Of a stretch of 64,000 nt of DNA, positions 23,467 to 34,813 are shown piece by piece. Within the stretch, counting starts at the first letter, position 1, and each line of letters starts with the position of its first letter. The position numbers were made by a program, and so were the translations under genes. The notes below the pieces were generated by a model, which saw only the letters and a program-made list of their open reading frames with translations, had not been told where the DNA came from and searched no databases. Source of the DNA: Zopfochytrium polystomum (lineage: Eukaryota; Chytridiomycota; Chytridiomycetes; Chytridiales; Chytridiaceae); the NCBI GenBank assembly GCA_025765615.1, contig JAIVFJ010000318.1, positions 1 through 64,000 on the forward strand. The letters run 5' to 3'.

Positions 23467-25242
23467 ATGCTGTCCCAATCGAAACTGGCCGTCACCGCCG
23501 CTTCCGCCGACCACAAACCCACGGGCTCTGCGCTGGCCGCGGCCAAGGATGGACTGCTTCCTGCCGACGATCTGACTGTCCGCTACTTCGACGTCGAGAT
23601 CGATCATGATAGGCTGCTGGTGAGGGGAAGACCTTCTTTTTCTTGGATGATTGAGAAGAGGAAAGGAGTGCTAGGCGCTCAACCCTCTCTCGCTTCCTCC
23701 CTCTCTCACCCACCCGTTCGGCCGATTGTGCAGAAAGACGCGGCGAGTATTGCTGGCCTTGCTTTCCCGGACTGGAACATGGCGTCGGGCGACGTCGCCT
23801 TTCACCAGGAGACGGACGGGATCACAAAGTGAGAGCCAGGTTCTCTTCCAAACCAAGCGGCAACGTTCACGTCCTTGTACTGACTGCATCTTCCTTCTCA
23901 CTTCTTTCTATTGCCGGAAATCGCAGTAAGCGTGAGTAATAGTGGATGGAGTCTCGGTTCTTTCATCTCCCAGACGTGGACCCTCAACCTAAAAAAATTT
24001 TCCCTTTCATCTCCTCCGATTTCTCTTCAGTCGTGCGATGCCACCACAAGCCCACTGGAACCATGGTTCTTATCAGAACTTATGGCCGCGGGTCGGACGT
24101 GCTGATCGACCGCAAGCAGGAGCTGATGGTGAGTGCAGCACTTCAGTGTATCATTTTTGACAACGCAAGCAACATCGAGACTGACCGCTCTATCACGTAC
24201 TCCTCAATTCTCAGAACATGCTGGCCCTCTCCAAGCTGGGACTGTGCCCGCCACTCTGCGCACGATTCAAAAACGGACTCGTTTACGGATACATTGGTAA
24301 CCGCTCAGACTAATGGATTGCAAACCAATGCGGATCTGACCATTCCAAACCCATCGGCATGGACAGAGGGATCCCCGTTCACCGTCCCCGACATGCAGGA
24401 CCCGCACAAATCCAACCTCGTCGCGTCCAACCTTGGCGTGTGGCACAAGGTTCAGCTGCCCATTCCACGGCGGTCAAAGCTGTTTTCTACCATGCGTCGC
24501 TGGCTGGACGCCGTGCCGGACCACTTCACGAACCCTGAAACTGAACAGAGAACGACTGCTTTCATTAGCAAAGCGATGCTTAGAGCCGAGGTAATTTGCT
24601 TGTTGGGGTGATATTACGAATCCTTTTTTTTTTTTTTTTTGTTCTTACGCCGAACACGCCCATAGCTCGACACTCTGGAATCTGCCCTCGAGGCGCTTAA
24701 CGCTCCAATCGTCTTCTCTCACTGCGACCTTCTCTGCAATAACATCATTTACACACCGCGCACCGACACCGTACAGTTCATTGACTACGAGTACGGCTGC
24801 TACGCGCCGCGGGGTTTCGACATCGGCAACCACTTTTGCGAGCACGCCGGGTTCGACTGCGAGTGGGAGCGGTACCCGGGAGAGGCGTTCCAGAAGCAAT
24901 GGTTGAAGGCGTACTTGGCTGCTTCGGGTGAGCAACTGATCGCTTTTTTCTTGCGACTAGACCTAATCGAAAGCTGTTTAGGCGAGCCAAACCCTTCGCG
25001 CGAGGATATCCAGCGATTGTACGCAGAAGTCAACAAGTACGCGCTTGCCGCGCATTTGTACTGGGGATTGTGGGCCCTCGTTCAGGTCAGCCGGCCCGTC
25101 GGCATGACGTGTATTTTTCGATCTATCTTAACGTTTGGTTGGTTAGGCCGAGATCTCCGATCTTGACTTCGACTACGCTGGATACGCTATGCTCCGACTG
25201 ACGGAGTACCTCCGTCGCAAGGCCGAATTCCTTGCTCTGTAG
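23467..25242 (+). CDS. Ethanolamine/choline kinase with a 5-nt micro-exon
   Basis: Phosphorylates ethanolamine (or choline) with ATP, the first step of the CDP-ethanolamine (Kennedy) pathway. Nine exons: 23467-23619, 23734-23828, 23927-23931, 24031-24128, 24215-24296, 24367-24590, 24666-24927, 24982-25085, 25147-25242; total 1119 bp, 372 aa. Motifs: GITNKLVRCHH (ATP-binding loop start), VLIRTYG, the Brenner motif HCDLLCNNIIY, and the kinase motif FIDYEYGCYAPRGFDIGNHFCEHAGF. The third exon, TAAGC, is only 5 nt and is needed to complete N-K-L of the conserved GITNKL. Overall look favours ethanolamine kinase over choline kinase, but substrate cannot be fixed from sequence alone. Confidence 0.88.
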
Positions 25243-25952
25243 ACGGTAAAACTCAGTCGCTTCACCGAATAGAAGGACGCTTTTCGTCCCCCGTTTCGCT
25301 TGCTTCGATCCCACACCATTTCTGATTTGTCCTCCTCCACGTTTCGAGTTTCAAGCCTCCGTTTTTGGCCTCCGCGTGTCAGCTTATTCGAACCGCCGGC
25401 TCCTTTGGCTCCTCTATTCACAGCATGCTGTTGTTTTTATGCGAATTCGGGCCATTCCTTTCCCGATTGCTTTTACCAATCTTTCAAGGATTCTTTATTT
25501 TCTTGTTGCTTGTTTCAGGTTAATGTGCTGGGTGGGTGGGGTTTGATGATGATGAGGTATCGGGTTTTTCGTGCATTGAGGGAGGCGCAGTGAATGTCAC
25601 TTGGGATCGTTGCAGTCCGCTCTTTTTCCCAGCTCCGGAGCAGAGTGACTAAGGTTGAGTGCCGGGCGGCTTCGTCTTTCGTCTCGTGATTATGTCAGTC
25701 GGCCCGGTCTAATGGAAGCGTGGTCTCCGAAGTACCCGAGGACCGGTTTCTTCCGAGACGGGCCCGCGCTATAAAAACGGCAGACTCCTCACAGCCAGAC
25801 CACCTGACGACGTTTGAGTGACGCAGACAGACCATCACCGCAATCGCCCTGCTGCCCGCCCAATCAGATTGCCCACCGTTCCTTCCAATCGAAATCGTTT
25901 TCCGGTCTCAGAGCGACCACTCGTGCCACACAAAACTCCCAAAACTCCCAAA
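25243..25952. promoter_or_regulatory. Kinase 3' region and malate synthase promoter
   Basis: No gene is supported in these 710 bp. A TATAAAA box lies at 25770-25776, about 180 bp before the malate synthase ATG; the leader downstream is C-rich with short A-runs before the start (aaaactcccaaaATG). Confidence 0.45.
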
Positions 25953-28210
25953 ATGGCGGACGAGAAAAAGTCTGATTCGGTTTCCGACTCAACAACAGCA
26001 ACAGCAACAACGAGCGCAACAGCAATGACGAGCAGCATCCCCACCGCCAAGGGCGTCACCATCCTCGGGCCTGTGCCCGCAGAGTACGCGGACGTCCTCA
26101 GCCTGCCCGCCCAGGACTTTGTCGCCACCATCCAGAGGTGCGTTGCGTTGCGTTGCGTTGCGTGCGTGTGTGCGTGCGTCCTTGCGCGGCGCGCGTGAGG
26201 CGGTGTGTGTGGGGTGGCGGCTTCGGGACGTTGGGTGGTGCGCGCCGCGAAGTGTGTTGATTGAGGGTGGTATCGTGGAAAAACTCCAGATGATAATCAT
26301 CTTGACATCCCGATTAGAGCTTTCAATGGCCGACGGAAGGCCCTTCTTCAGCGCCGCGTGGAACGCCAAAAGGAGATCGACGCAGGTAATCCGTTGATAA
26401 TCAACCCCTGCTGGCCGTTGCGCAACGCTACTGCCAGCACGAGAAAGCCCTGCCATCTGTTGTTTCTTACCCTGACGGCTGCCTTCATCACACAGGAAAA
26501 TTCCCCGACTTCCTGCCCGAAACCAAATGGATCCGGGACGATCTGACCTGGAAGGTGAGACTGAGCCCTTGAGCTGTCCCATTGGTCTCCCGTTGACCCG
26601 ACTATCGCGCGAAAACCCCCAGGCTGCACCACCTGCACCCGGCCTCGCCGACCGCCGTGTCGAAATCACTGGCCCCGTCGACCGCAAGATGGTCATTAAC
26701 GCGCTCAACTCTGGCGCCGCCACCTACATGGCCGATTTCGAAGGTGGCGTTCGTTTACTAATTTTTCTATTCCACGTGTGTCTGACGTCACAATGACACT
26801 TCGTCAATCAGACTCAAACGCCCCAACATGGCTGAACAACATCAGTGGACAGGCGAACTTGCGCGACGCGAACCTTCGCACCATCACCTACACCGCGCCG
26901 AACGGCAAGTACTACAAGCTGAAGGAAGGGCGTTTGGCGACGCTGATTGTGCGGTAAGTCTGAATTCTAGGCGTACCCACCAGCGAACACGGCAGCTGAC
27001 GACGATTCCCCACCTCAGTCCCAGAGGATGGCACTTGGAAGAGAAGCACTTCCTCGTGGACGGACAACCGTGCTCCGGCTCCATTTTTGACTTTGCGCTC
27101 TACTTCTTCCACAACGCACACGCCACCATCAAAATCGGCGCAGGGCCATACTTTTACCTTCCCAAAATGGAATCCCACCTCGAAGCGCGTCTTTGGAACG
27201 ACATTTTCAATCTCGCGCAGGACATGCTTGGAGTCCCGCGGGGAACAATCCGTGGAACCGTCTTGATCGAAACCATCATGGCCTCGTTCGAAATGAACGA
27301 AATTATCTACGAGTTGAGGGACCATTCGAGCGGACTGAACTGTGGACGATGGGACTACATCTTTTCGTACATCAAGCGCCTCCGCAACCACCCGCAGTTT
27401 GTGCTCCCAGACCGTGCCGATGTCGGCATGACGAGCCCCTTCATGGACGCCTACGTCCGCCTCCTCATCAAAACTTGCCACCAGCGTGGAGTCCATGCGA
27501 TGGGCGGTATGGCTGCGCAGATCCCGATCAAAGATGACAAGGTGGCGAACGACGCCGCGATGGCCAAGGTCCGCGCGGACAAGCTGCGCGAGGTGACGGC
27601 CGGCCACGACGGCACGTGGGTGGCGCACCCGGACCTGGTCAAGATCGCGCTCGAGATCTTCAACAAGCACATGCCGCAACCGAACCAGCTCTTTGTGCGC
27701 CGCGAGGACGTGCACGTCACGGGGCAGGACCTGCTGTCGCCAAAGGGCACCGGCGGCAAGATTACAGAGAAGGGCGTCAGGAACAACTTGAACGTTGCGC
27801 TGCAGTACATGGAGGCGTGGCTGCGCGGCTTGGGCTGCGTGCCGATTCACAACTTGATGGAGGACGCCGCGACGGCCGAGATTTCGCGCTCGCAGCTGTG
27901 GCAGTGGGTTCGTCACCGGGCTCAGACGGCCGAGGGCATTGCCGTCACCCCCGAATGGGCCGAAAAGGTCCTCGAGGAGGAGGTCAACGCCATCAAGCAG
28001 CAAATGGGCGAGGCACGGTTCGCGAAGTCTCAGTTTGTCAAGGCGAAGGAGTTTTTGAAGGGAACCATCATGGGCGGAGACTACGCCGAGTTCTTGACGG
28101 TGAGCGTCTTCCTAAAAAATTTACGACGAATAGGGGTGTTCTGACTTTTTGTTCAGACTCTTTGCTACGACTCGATCTTGACCATCACGTCAGGATCGGC
28201 CAAGATTTAA
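25953..28210 (+). CDS. Malate synthase
   Basis: Condenses glyoxylate and acetyl-CoA to malate, the second committed step of the glyoxylate cycle, normally peroxisomal in fungi. Exons: 25953-26137, 26318-26385, 26496-26554, 26623-26743, 26812-26953, 27019-28099, 28157-28210; total 1710 bp, 569 aa, a normal length. Motifs: [50 protein letters not shown], the signature [39 protein letters not shown], and the C-terminal [15 protein letters not shown] and LWQWV. It begins with a Ser/Thr/Ala-rich extension of about 35 aa. The C-terminus is SAKI, not a canonical SKL-type PTS1, so peroxisomal targeting is uncertain. Intact. Confidence 0.96.
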
Positions 28211-28434
28211 ACTAGCGTTACTGTTGTTGATTCGCTGGGCTGCATCTCGAGTTTCTTAGCACTTTTTTCCACCGTTAGTCACCTCTCATTTTACTGGTCG
28301 CACAGCTGTACCATTTTTGAAGTTGGTTTTATTCTTTGTATTCCGATTGAGTGGTTGCGTCGCTCACATCCAGCAGCGAAAATGGCACCAACATCACCAA
28401 TAAATTACTTTGTCCAATTCGTATCTCTTCAGCA

Positions 28435-30074
28435 TTAACCTGGCTGTCCGTCGGTTTTTGGCCGTTTGTTGGCGCTGTCCGCGTTTGCGGTGAGACGATC
28501 GCCGTCCCACTCGCGGTTGGTTCTCTTTGAGCCGTTGTCGCTCGCCGCCGTTATGTCGCCCGGTGCCCCAGTGGCCGGTGCCGCATTGCTCTCATCGCCA
28601 CCGCCGCTGTCACCTCCAGCGCTCGCGCTCGCACCTCCGGTTCCTTTCAAGTAAGAGCTGAGCGGCTGCACAAAGTCCCTATCGTACAGCGCAATCGCCT
28701 CCTTGACCTTGTCGAGCGCGCTGTCCCCTTGCTGCTTGAGCCGCCGGTCCAGAGCGGCCGACGCATCCGCCACCACAGAGGCTTTTGCCGCCGACAGCAG
28801 GCCGGCGAGGCGCTCGTCGATGAGCTCAACGAGTGCAGGCGGGAGCGAGGCAAGCGGAACCGGCGGCTGCAGCGGGGTAGCTGCATTTGCCAAAGCCGAT
28901 GACGAGGACGACGCAGCCGCCGACGCCGGCTCACTCTCCGCCCCCCCAACGCTTCCGCCAGACGCCGCAGGCTGCACCAACCGCACGGCCCTCGCAAGCT
29001 CCTCTGCCCTTCGCGCCAGCGCATCCACCCTCTCCCTCACCACCGCGCCACCCCCCGCGATCTCCGCCGCGCGCCGCTCCACATCCCCGACCCGCCCCTC
29101 CATCTCCCTCACCCGCCCAACCAACCCCCTCACGTCCTCGACGCCCACGTTCCCGAGCCGCGCAACAGCCGCGTGGAACCTCACCAGCGCGGCGTCGGCC
29201 TCTGCGCGCGTGCGTGCCGCCAGCGGGTCCGCGCCCGCGACCGGATCGCCGGTGGTGGTGCCGGTTTGCTCGAAGCGCCGCAGGGCGTCGAGGGCGTCGC
29301 GGACGTCGTCGGCGTGGCGGGCTACGAGGCGCGTGGTTTCGTCGCGGGCGCGGGCAACCGTCGCGGTGGCGTGGGTGGCGAGGCGGGCGGTGATGTCGAC
29401 GGCGTGGCTGTCGAGCTGGCCGCGGAGGCGGGCGACGTCGCGCGTGCGTTGCTGGTGGAGAAGGGGTGTGGGGTCGGAGTGCGGGTGTGTGTGGGTGTGC
29501 GTGAGAACTAGACTACCCATCGGTTTTATCCAACACCCAACCACGAGAAATGAAAGGAGAACCGAGTCATGCCAAAGGGGTAGTTACCTCCAGCTCGTCC
29601 TCGAGCGCCTGGACCCTCCGCATGAGCGGATCGACGATCTCCCTGGTGCGCTGCTCGAAAATGCCGACTACGCTGTCCACGTTCTCCTTGAAGTGGGCTT
29701 TGATCCACTCTTTTGTGTGCGACTGGAGCGACCGAGCGGCGGCGTCAAGGCGCGTGTCGAACGCTCGGCGGAGATCATCAATCTCTCCGGCTGTGTGCGT
29801 TCCGGAGAGGCGGGTCAGGTTGCAGATTTAGCGAGTTATTTAGGACGAATGGTTGCTCAGCTCCGTGACTTTTTGGAAACGCACCGATGCGCTTGCGCCG
29901 TTCTTCCGCAGTGCGAGTGTTTGATCCCAAGGCCGCGGCGTATATCGGATCTGTGGGTGCTGCGCCGGGATCGGCTGCCGTTGCCGGGGCAAGCAGGGGT
30001 AGCCCGGCGCCCTGGGCCGCCTTGAGCTTGCGTCGCGCGTCCGAGGCCGCGAAGAGGCTGGTGACAAGGTCCAT
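28435..30074 (-). CDS. Coiled-coil protein, unknown function
   Basis: Exons 30074-29885, 29790-29588 and 29451-28435 join to 1410 bp, 469 aa. Start MDLVTSLFAASDARRKLKAAQ; exon 2 encodes EIDDLRRAFDTRLDAAARSLQSH and EIVDPLMRRVQALEDELE; exon 3 opens QRTRDVARLRGQLDSH and continues with long Ala/Arg/Glu/Asp-rich heptads. The tail (GDRLTANADSANKRPKTDG) has a KRPK basic patch that could be a nuclear localisation signal. The middle is an Ala/Ser-rich linker. I do not recognise a family; scaffold or cytoskeletal/nuclear structural roles are possible. It converges with malate synthase at a 224-bp gap. Confidence 0.65.
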
Positions 30075-30205
30075 CCCAAGGATGAGCAGCACTTGAATCT
30101 TCTCTTCCACCAACAAGTTAGGTTGGCACCAGTCTATTCGCCTAAAACACCCGCATCTCCCCCAACATCTAATTCCCACAACCAGAACCGAACGCTACTC
30201 ACACC

Positions 30206-31761
30206 TCAGCGGCGTCGTGTCGGCGAAGCGGGCGCGCCAGCACTCGGTGCCGATGGTGCAGCAGCCACCGGCTTCTTTTTCGGTAGCGGGGGCTTGTACC
30301 CCATCCTCTTCTTCATCGCCTCCTCCCTTCTCTCCTTCTCCCCGCCACCGCCCGCGGCTGCGGGCCCCGTCCCACCTCCTCCCCTCGCGCCACCCTGGGC
30401 CGACACGGACGGTGACGGCTTCGGCTTGTGCTTGTTCGTTGCGCAGATGGGGATGTGCCGCTCCGCGGCGACGGGGCTGAACCGGCGCAAGCAGTGCTCG
30501 CACTGGATGTAATCTGGGTCGGGCTCGGAGGGGACGAAGGGCTGCGAGGCGCCGCTGCCGCCCGCGTCGAGGTTGCGGTTGGCGCGGACCATGCGAATAA
30601 AGTTTTCGTGCTTGACACGCCAGTTGGACTTCTTCGGGGCGGGGTCTGGCTTGGCGCCCTGTACGTGTGGATAAAGAGACGTTTTTGTGTGTTTTCAAGG
30701 GAGAGTGGTAAATATCAGAGGATCGTTCAAGAAGAATCGAGGAGCGTGCTGAGCTCACTTTTTGCTTAGAGTCCCCACCAGCGATCTGCTTTTTCAGCGC
30801 GTATTGCTCCAACTCGGTACCCTTTACGCGAGCTTTCGCCGTATCGAAAACCTTCCGCTTCTTGAGCTTTGAGCATGCGGCCATGTGTTTCTCCTGAGAA
30901 AGGGTAAGAGAGCACCAACAAAGGTTGTGACCGATCCACTCCCAGACACTTCCCCAATCTCACCAGTCGATCGACAGCAAACTTCCTCCCGCAGTACTCG
31001 CACGGGTCCCGGTCCTCCTCGTCTCCGGCCACCGCCTCCTGGATCGAATCCTCGTCAAAGCTATCGGCCGACCGGAACGCCGCCTCCTGCTTCTTCAGCG
31101 CAGCAGCCCTGCGCCGCCTCCGCTCCTCCTCCTCGTCGTCATCGTCCTCGTCGTCATACGCATCCGGCGCGACCTCCATCCGCCGGTGGATAACCCGCGT
31201 CGACGGGTCCTTGGGGTCCGTCCGTCGCACCGAGGATGGATAGTCCATCTGCGCCGCCGGGGCCGCTGTAGTCTGATCCGCCCGGCGGAGGACGCGGTGG
31301 TGGCGCGGAGACTCTCGGTCGCTGTACCGTTGCGAGTCGGAGGCGTAGTAGGTGGCGGCGGCTTCGGAGCGGAGGCTCGATGTCGATGTTGTGGTCGATG
31401 ACGCGACGGAGGGCATGTCGCTCAGGGATCGTCGCTGCCGGGCGGCTCTGCCACCACCGCCACCGCCGTTGCTGCTGGCGGCCAGGGACTCGTTTGAGGA
31501 TCCGTCGTATCGCTGCTGATGTGGCAGCGACGACAGCGTGCCGGACGAGAAGGATAGCGCAGCGGTCGCGTGGGCTGGCCTGACGTTTTTGCGGATGCAC
31601 TTGGCCTGGTGGCCGGCGAGGGCGGTTGAGGGGAAGCTGCCGCCGCAGACGTGGCACAGCTTTGTGCCTGGCGGCGGGCGGCCCGGCGGCGCCGATGGTG
31701 CGTACGGGTCCGCGGCGCCGGCGACGGAACCTGTGTTGCGGTAGCGGTTCGCGGAGATCAT
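30206..31761 (-). CDS. C2HC zinc-finger protein, ZC2HC1-like, three fingers
   Basis: Exons 31761-30964, 30893-30759 and 30658-30206 give 461 aa. Three C-x2-C-x12-H-x3-C-type fingers are visible: LCHVCGGSFPSTALAGHQAKC (near residue 37), PCEYCGRKFAVDRLEKHMAAC (split by intron 1, near 260), and QCEHCLRRFSPVAAERHIPIC (near 375). Between fingers 1 and 2 are a Ser/Gly-rich region and an acidic/Arg-rich coiled coil (DDEDDDDEEEERRRRR). Finger 2 is followed by a Lys-rich segment (KLKKRKVFDTAKARVKGTE), a layout seen in ZC2HC1 proteins, which are linked to ciliated cells in animals. The exact role here is unknown. ATG 31761 is the first Met. Confidence 0.82.
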
Positions 31762-32532
31762 CCCCTGCTAAGGCGATCTCGGGATCTCGGGACGGGCCTG
31801 ATGAGGAGTATGAGCCAGAGCCAACGCTTCGGCTGGCTATCCCTTTGTTGTTGGTGTATTTTTCTGTTCACACGACTGGACAATTCATTTTGCAGGTTTT
31901 GCAAACACTCTTTGCACTAGCAAATTCGGAACTCCTCCTGATCCCTCCTTACACGCTGCCGTCTGACGACGAGTGCGGCCGCGGTTCAGCCCCGCCATCC
32001 GCTCGCTCGATTGTGTGTGTTTTTTCCTGTCGGTTGGCGGTGCCGGTTCACCACTGCGATGATAGTCAACGAGGGTTGCAGTATCTGAATGCAGATGAAG
32101 TCCTGCAGTTTGTTCGTCGGTGTTTGAGCGTGTATGGGACAAGTCTTTGAAAGCCAAAATAAAAAGAAGGTGCAAGACCACATTGCACGAAATTGAATTG
32201 CCTGTTGTTGCGGGAGTTGTCCGGTTCGACTGGTGCCACCCGTGCGCATACAGCGCAGCGTTGTTGTGGCTGTGCTGACACAAAGACAAACAAGCAGCAC
32301 ACGAGAAACATCACAGTGGGTCAGTGGCTGTCTCTCATGAATCATCGATCCTTCGATGGAACAAAAGAGAAAGGTAAATGAGAACGGAAAGGAAAGAAAA
32401 AGAGAAACTCCAAGACTGTGCGTAAACTGCGGAGTGCCACGCTTATATAAGGTCGCGCTCCCTTCCAGCCCAAACCCTATACACATTACCCAAAAAGCAA
32501 CCAAAGCGACATCCACACACACACACACACCC

Positions 32533-32567
<35 letters not shown>

Positions 32568-32577
32568 GCAACCACTC
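31762..32577. promoter_or_regulatory. Upstream DNA of the C2HC gene and the small Ser/Ala-rich gene
   Basis: The 816 bp between divergent starts hold no supported gene. A TATATAA box lies at 32444-32450. The leader of the right-hand gene carries (CA)n and (AAC)n microsatellites at about 32514-32568. Confidence 0.45.
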
Positions 32578-32832
32578 ATGGTGCACACAAACTCGCCCGG
32601 CGCCGTCGCCTCCCTGACCCCCAAGACGAGGGTGTTTGCCCCCAAGGGTTCCGCCGCCTCCTTTTCCTCCTCATCGTCGCCGTCGTCGGCGGGGCTGCCG
32701 CTCTACAAGGCGCCGACCAATGCTTCTGCAGCTTCTGCCGCATCAAGGGGGTCAGCAATGTCATCAGCATCCTCCAAAATCCAGCAGTTCTTCAGCCTCT
32801 TTGGATCGGGCAAGGTCCCACCCTCGCAGTGA
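32578..32832 (+). CDS. Small Ser/Ala-rich protein, 84 aa, unknown
   Basis: ATG 32578 opens MVHTNSPGAVASLTPKTRVF; the frame ends with SSKIQQFFSLFGSGKVPPSQ and TGA 32830-32832. It is Ser/Ala/Pro-rich, with a short amphipathic C-terminal segment (KIQQFFSLFG). Support for a real gene: a TATATAA box about 130 bp upstream, a CA/AAC-rich leader typical of highly expressed fungal mRNAs, and a clean frame. No family recognised. Confidence 0.45.
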   Translation: MVHTNSPGAVASLTPKTRVFAPKGSAASFSSSSSPSSAGLPLYKAPTNASAASAASRGSAMSSASSKIQQFFSLFGSGKVPPSQ

Positions 32833-33123
32833 GCCTGCAGTGACGCAGAGTGCCCGCCAATCCATACCCGAACCCATCCAATTTCCCAGTCCTTAAACTT
32901 ATTCTTTGTCACTCGCACACGCTATGCGCCCCGCCTGGAATGCCATTCACGTCAAGTGTTGCTCCCACATTTTTTACCCTTTGCTTCGTCTAGATTTGGA
33001 GCGACTGCCTCCAGTCATATCCCAGCCCCCCATTTTGAAGGGGTGTGTGTGTGTTTTTCTTCATCTTTGCATGCATGCACACACAATGACAATTGAATAG
33101 AATGGAACGAACGCAACGCCCCG

Positions 33124-33167
<44 letters not shown>

Positions 33168-33329
33168 CGAGCAAGTCCATTTTAGGAAGCGGCGACAGCG
33201 CAGCACGTGGACGGAAGATTGCATAATAAAGACAAACGAAAGAAGGAAAGAGAAGAGAAGAGCCAAAAAAAAAAAAAAAAAAAAAAAATTTCTTTCTCTT
33301 TCCAAAAAAGCGACCTCATCGACGTTCAA
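32833..33329. other. Intergenic DNA with GA and A repeats
   Basis: The 497 bp before the carboxypeptidase start contain a (GA)n tract at about 33127-33165 and an A-run at about 33266-33289. No gene is supported. Confidence 0.4.
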
Positions 33330-34043
33330 ATGGCCAAGCACTCCAACAGTCGCGGCCTTCGCCGCCGACGCCTCGCCGCCGCGCTCGCCGCTGGCGCCGT
33401 TCTCGTCGGCATCGCAGTCCCCGCCGCAGTATCCGCCGCACCCGCCGCGTCGTACAACAAGCTCTTCTCGTGCGCAATCGCCACCCCCGAGCACGCCCAC
33501 ACCCTCGCCTCGCTGCACCTCGATGTCTGGACCCACCGCATCCAGCCCAACGCCGCCGCTGACGTCCGCGTCAAGTCGCTCGCCGAGGCTGCGCGGCTGC
33601 GCACCGCTCTCCCGAACCTGTGCACCATCAAGAACCATGACGTTTACGCCGATGCCGCCACCCCCGAGGACGCCGCCTTGGCCGCGAACACGCTCGTCAA
33701 CGCCGCCACAGACACCTTCTTCAACTCGTACCAGACCTACGACAATATCGTCGCGAAGCTCAAGACCCTCAGTACCACGTACCCAGGCCTGACAACGTAC
33801 ACGGCGTCGATTGGAACGACGATCGAGGGGCGCGCCATCCCGTCCTTGATCGTCACGGACAACTCTGTCGCGGCGACCAACAAGAAGATGATCTGGTGGA
33901 ACGGCGGCCAGCACGCACGCGAGTGGATCTCGCCCGCCGTCGTGATGTACATCACCACGACTAATCAAATACGAACGGATGTGAACTCGAGTTCTGACAC
34001 CAAAAATGTGGGTTCTAGCAAGTTGACGGAATGTTCCAGTTGA
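33330..34043 (+). pseudogene. M14 metallocarboxypeptidase, truncated
   Basis: ATG 33330 begins an Arg-rich n-region and hydrophobic core (LAAALAAGAVLVGIAVPAAVSA), a signal peptide. A propeptide-like region follows, then the start of the catalytic domain: FNSYQTYDNIVAKLKTLSTTYPGL, GTTIEGRAIPSL, and WWNGGQHAREWISPAVVMYI, which holds the first zinc-binding His and Glu (HxxE). After about 33960 the similarity stops; the remaining 26 codons are unrelated, and the distal zinc His, substrate Arg/Tyr and catalytic Glu (about 200 aa) are absent. The gene was probably cut by a rearrangement: an ABCC fragment and a repeated 109-bp segment follow directly. Confidence 0.75.
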
Positions 34044-34121
34044 AATGTCGATTTGCACCGTGCCAGGACCGATGAGCAATTGCACCCCAACACCAGGGGG
34101 AACCACTTTAATGGAACGGTA

Positions 34122-34813
34122 TTATTCATTTGCGCAATCTGCGAAACAGTCCTGGGGCAAAATAAAAGCTGGAACGATGGGGCGAATATTTGGTGACACT
34201 TCAGAAAAATTGCGAGAAAGATTGCTCGTATGATTGCCAGGTTGATTTTTGACTTTGGCACCGAAGGTATTCTGGGAGCTGCCGCCATTCGTGCTCTCAT
34301 TGGCGGTAAGATGCTCTGTTGCTGGCGCGATAGAATGAACTATGAACGCAGCAACGCAACAAATGTTGGCCTTTGTCAAATCGTCGATCTTCCCGCCCTC
34401 TGCTGGCTGAAGCGGGTACTGTGCAAGGTCCGCCGTCCACGCGGCTTCAAACTTGTCCGTGAGCTTCACCGTATCCAAAGAGGAGCTGACGCGCCACAGG
34501 TCACTCATCTCCAGTGGTCGTTTCCATCCCTTCAAGAACAGGCTGCCATGATGCAAGTGGTTGTTACACTGGTGCCATAGTCAAGTGGAACGCAAGGAAG
34601 GAGTAAGGAGGCTTGCACTTACGGCGTGAGCCATTGGAACGTGAGTATGCTGAGCAGCGACGCCGATTCGAAAGGCGACGCCCCCGCGTCTTGGGGTGTC
34701 GGAGGCAACTCGGAGGAGGGACAGTCGGCGGCAGCGGAAGGCGAAGGCGACATTGCCACACAGGAATCGGTCGAGTTGCTGGATTTGGGATGTTGGGGCT
34801 TCGGTGGCCACAC
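34122..34813 (-). pseudogene. ABCC (MRP)-type ABC transporter, 5' fragment
   Basis: Two exons: from 34813 to about 34637 (a frame with SPFESASLLSILTFQWLTP) and from about 34545 downward (LFLKGWKRPLEMSDLWRVSSSLDTVKLTDKFEAAW). The joint gives the ABCC N-terminal consensus P-E-A-S..S.LTF.W.TPL...G.KRPL...DLW. In a full transporter two membrane domains and two nucleotide-binding domains (about 1200 aa) should follow; here similarity stops at about 34400, next to the 109-bp repeat. This is a fragment, not a working gene. Confidence 0.6.
34239..34347 (+). repeat. 109-bp dispersed repeat, copy A
   Basis: Matches 42434-42542 with 8 mismatches in 109 positions and no gaps by my count (about 93%). In the minus frame, four of eight changes are silent, so it may be old coding DNA. 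It lies where the ABCC and carboxypeptidase fragments end. Confidence 0.85.

Noticed and set aside
28466..30025. Long plus-strand frames opposite the coiled-coil gene
   Set aside because: Ala/Ser/Arg-rich antisense translation; the minus-strand model has introns, coiled coils and exact frame closure.
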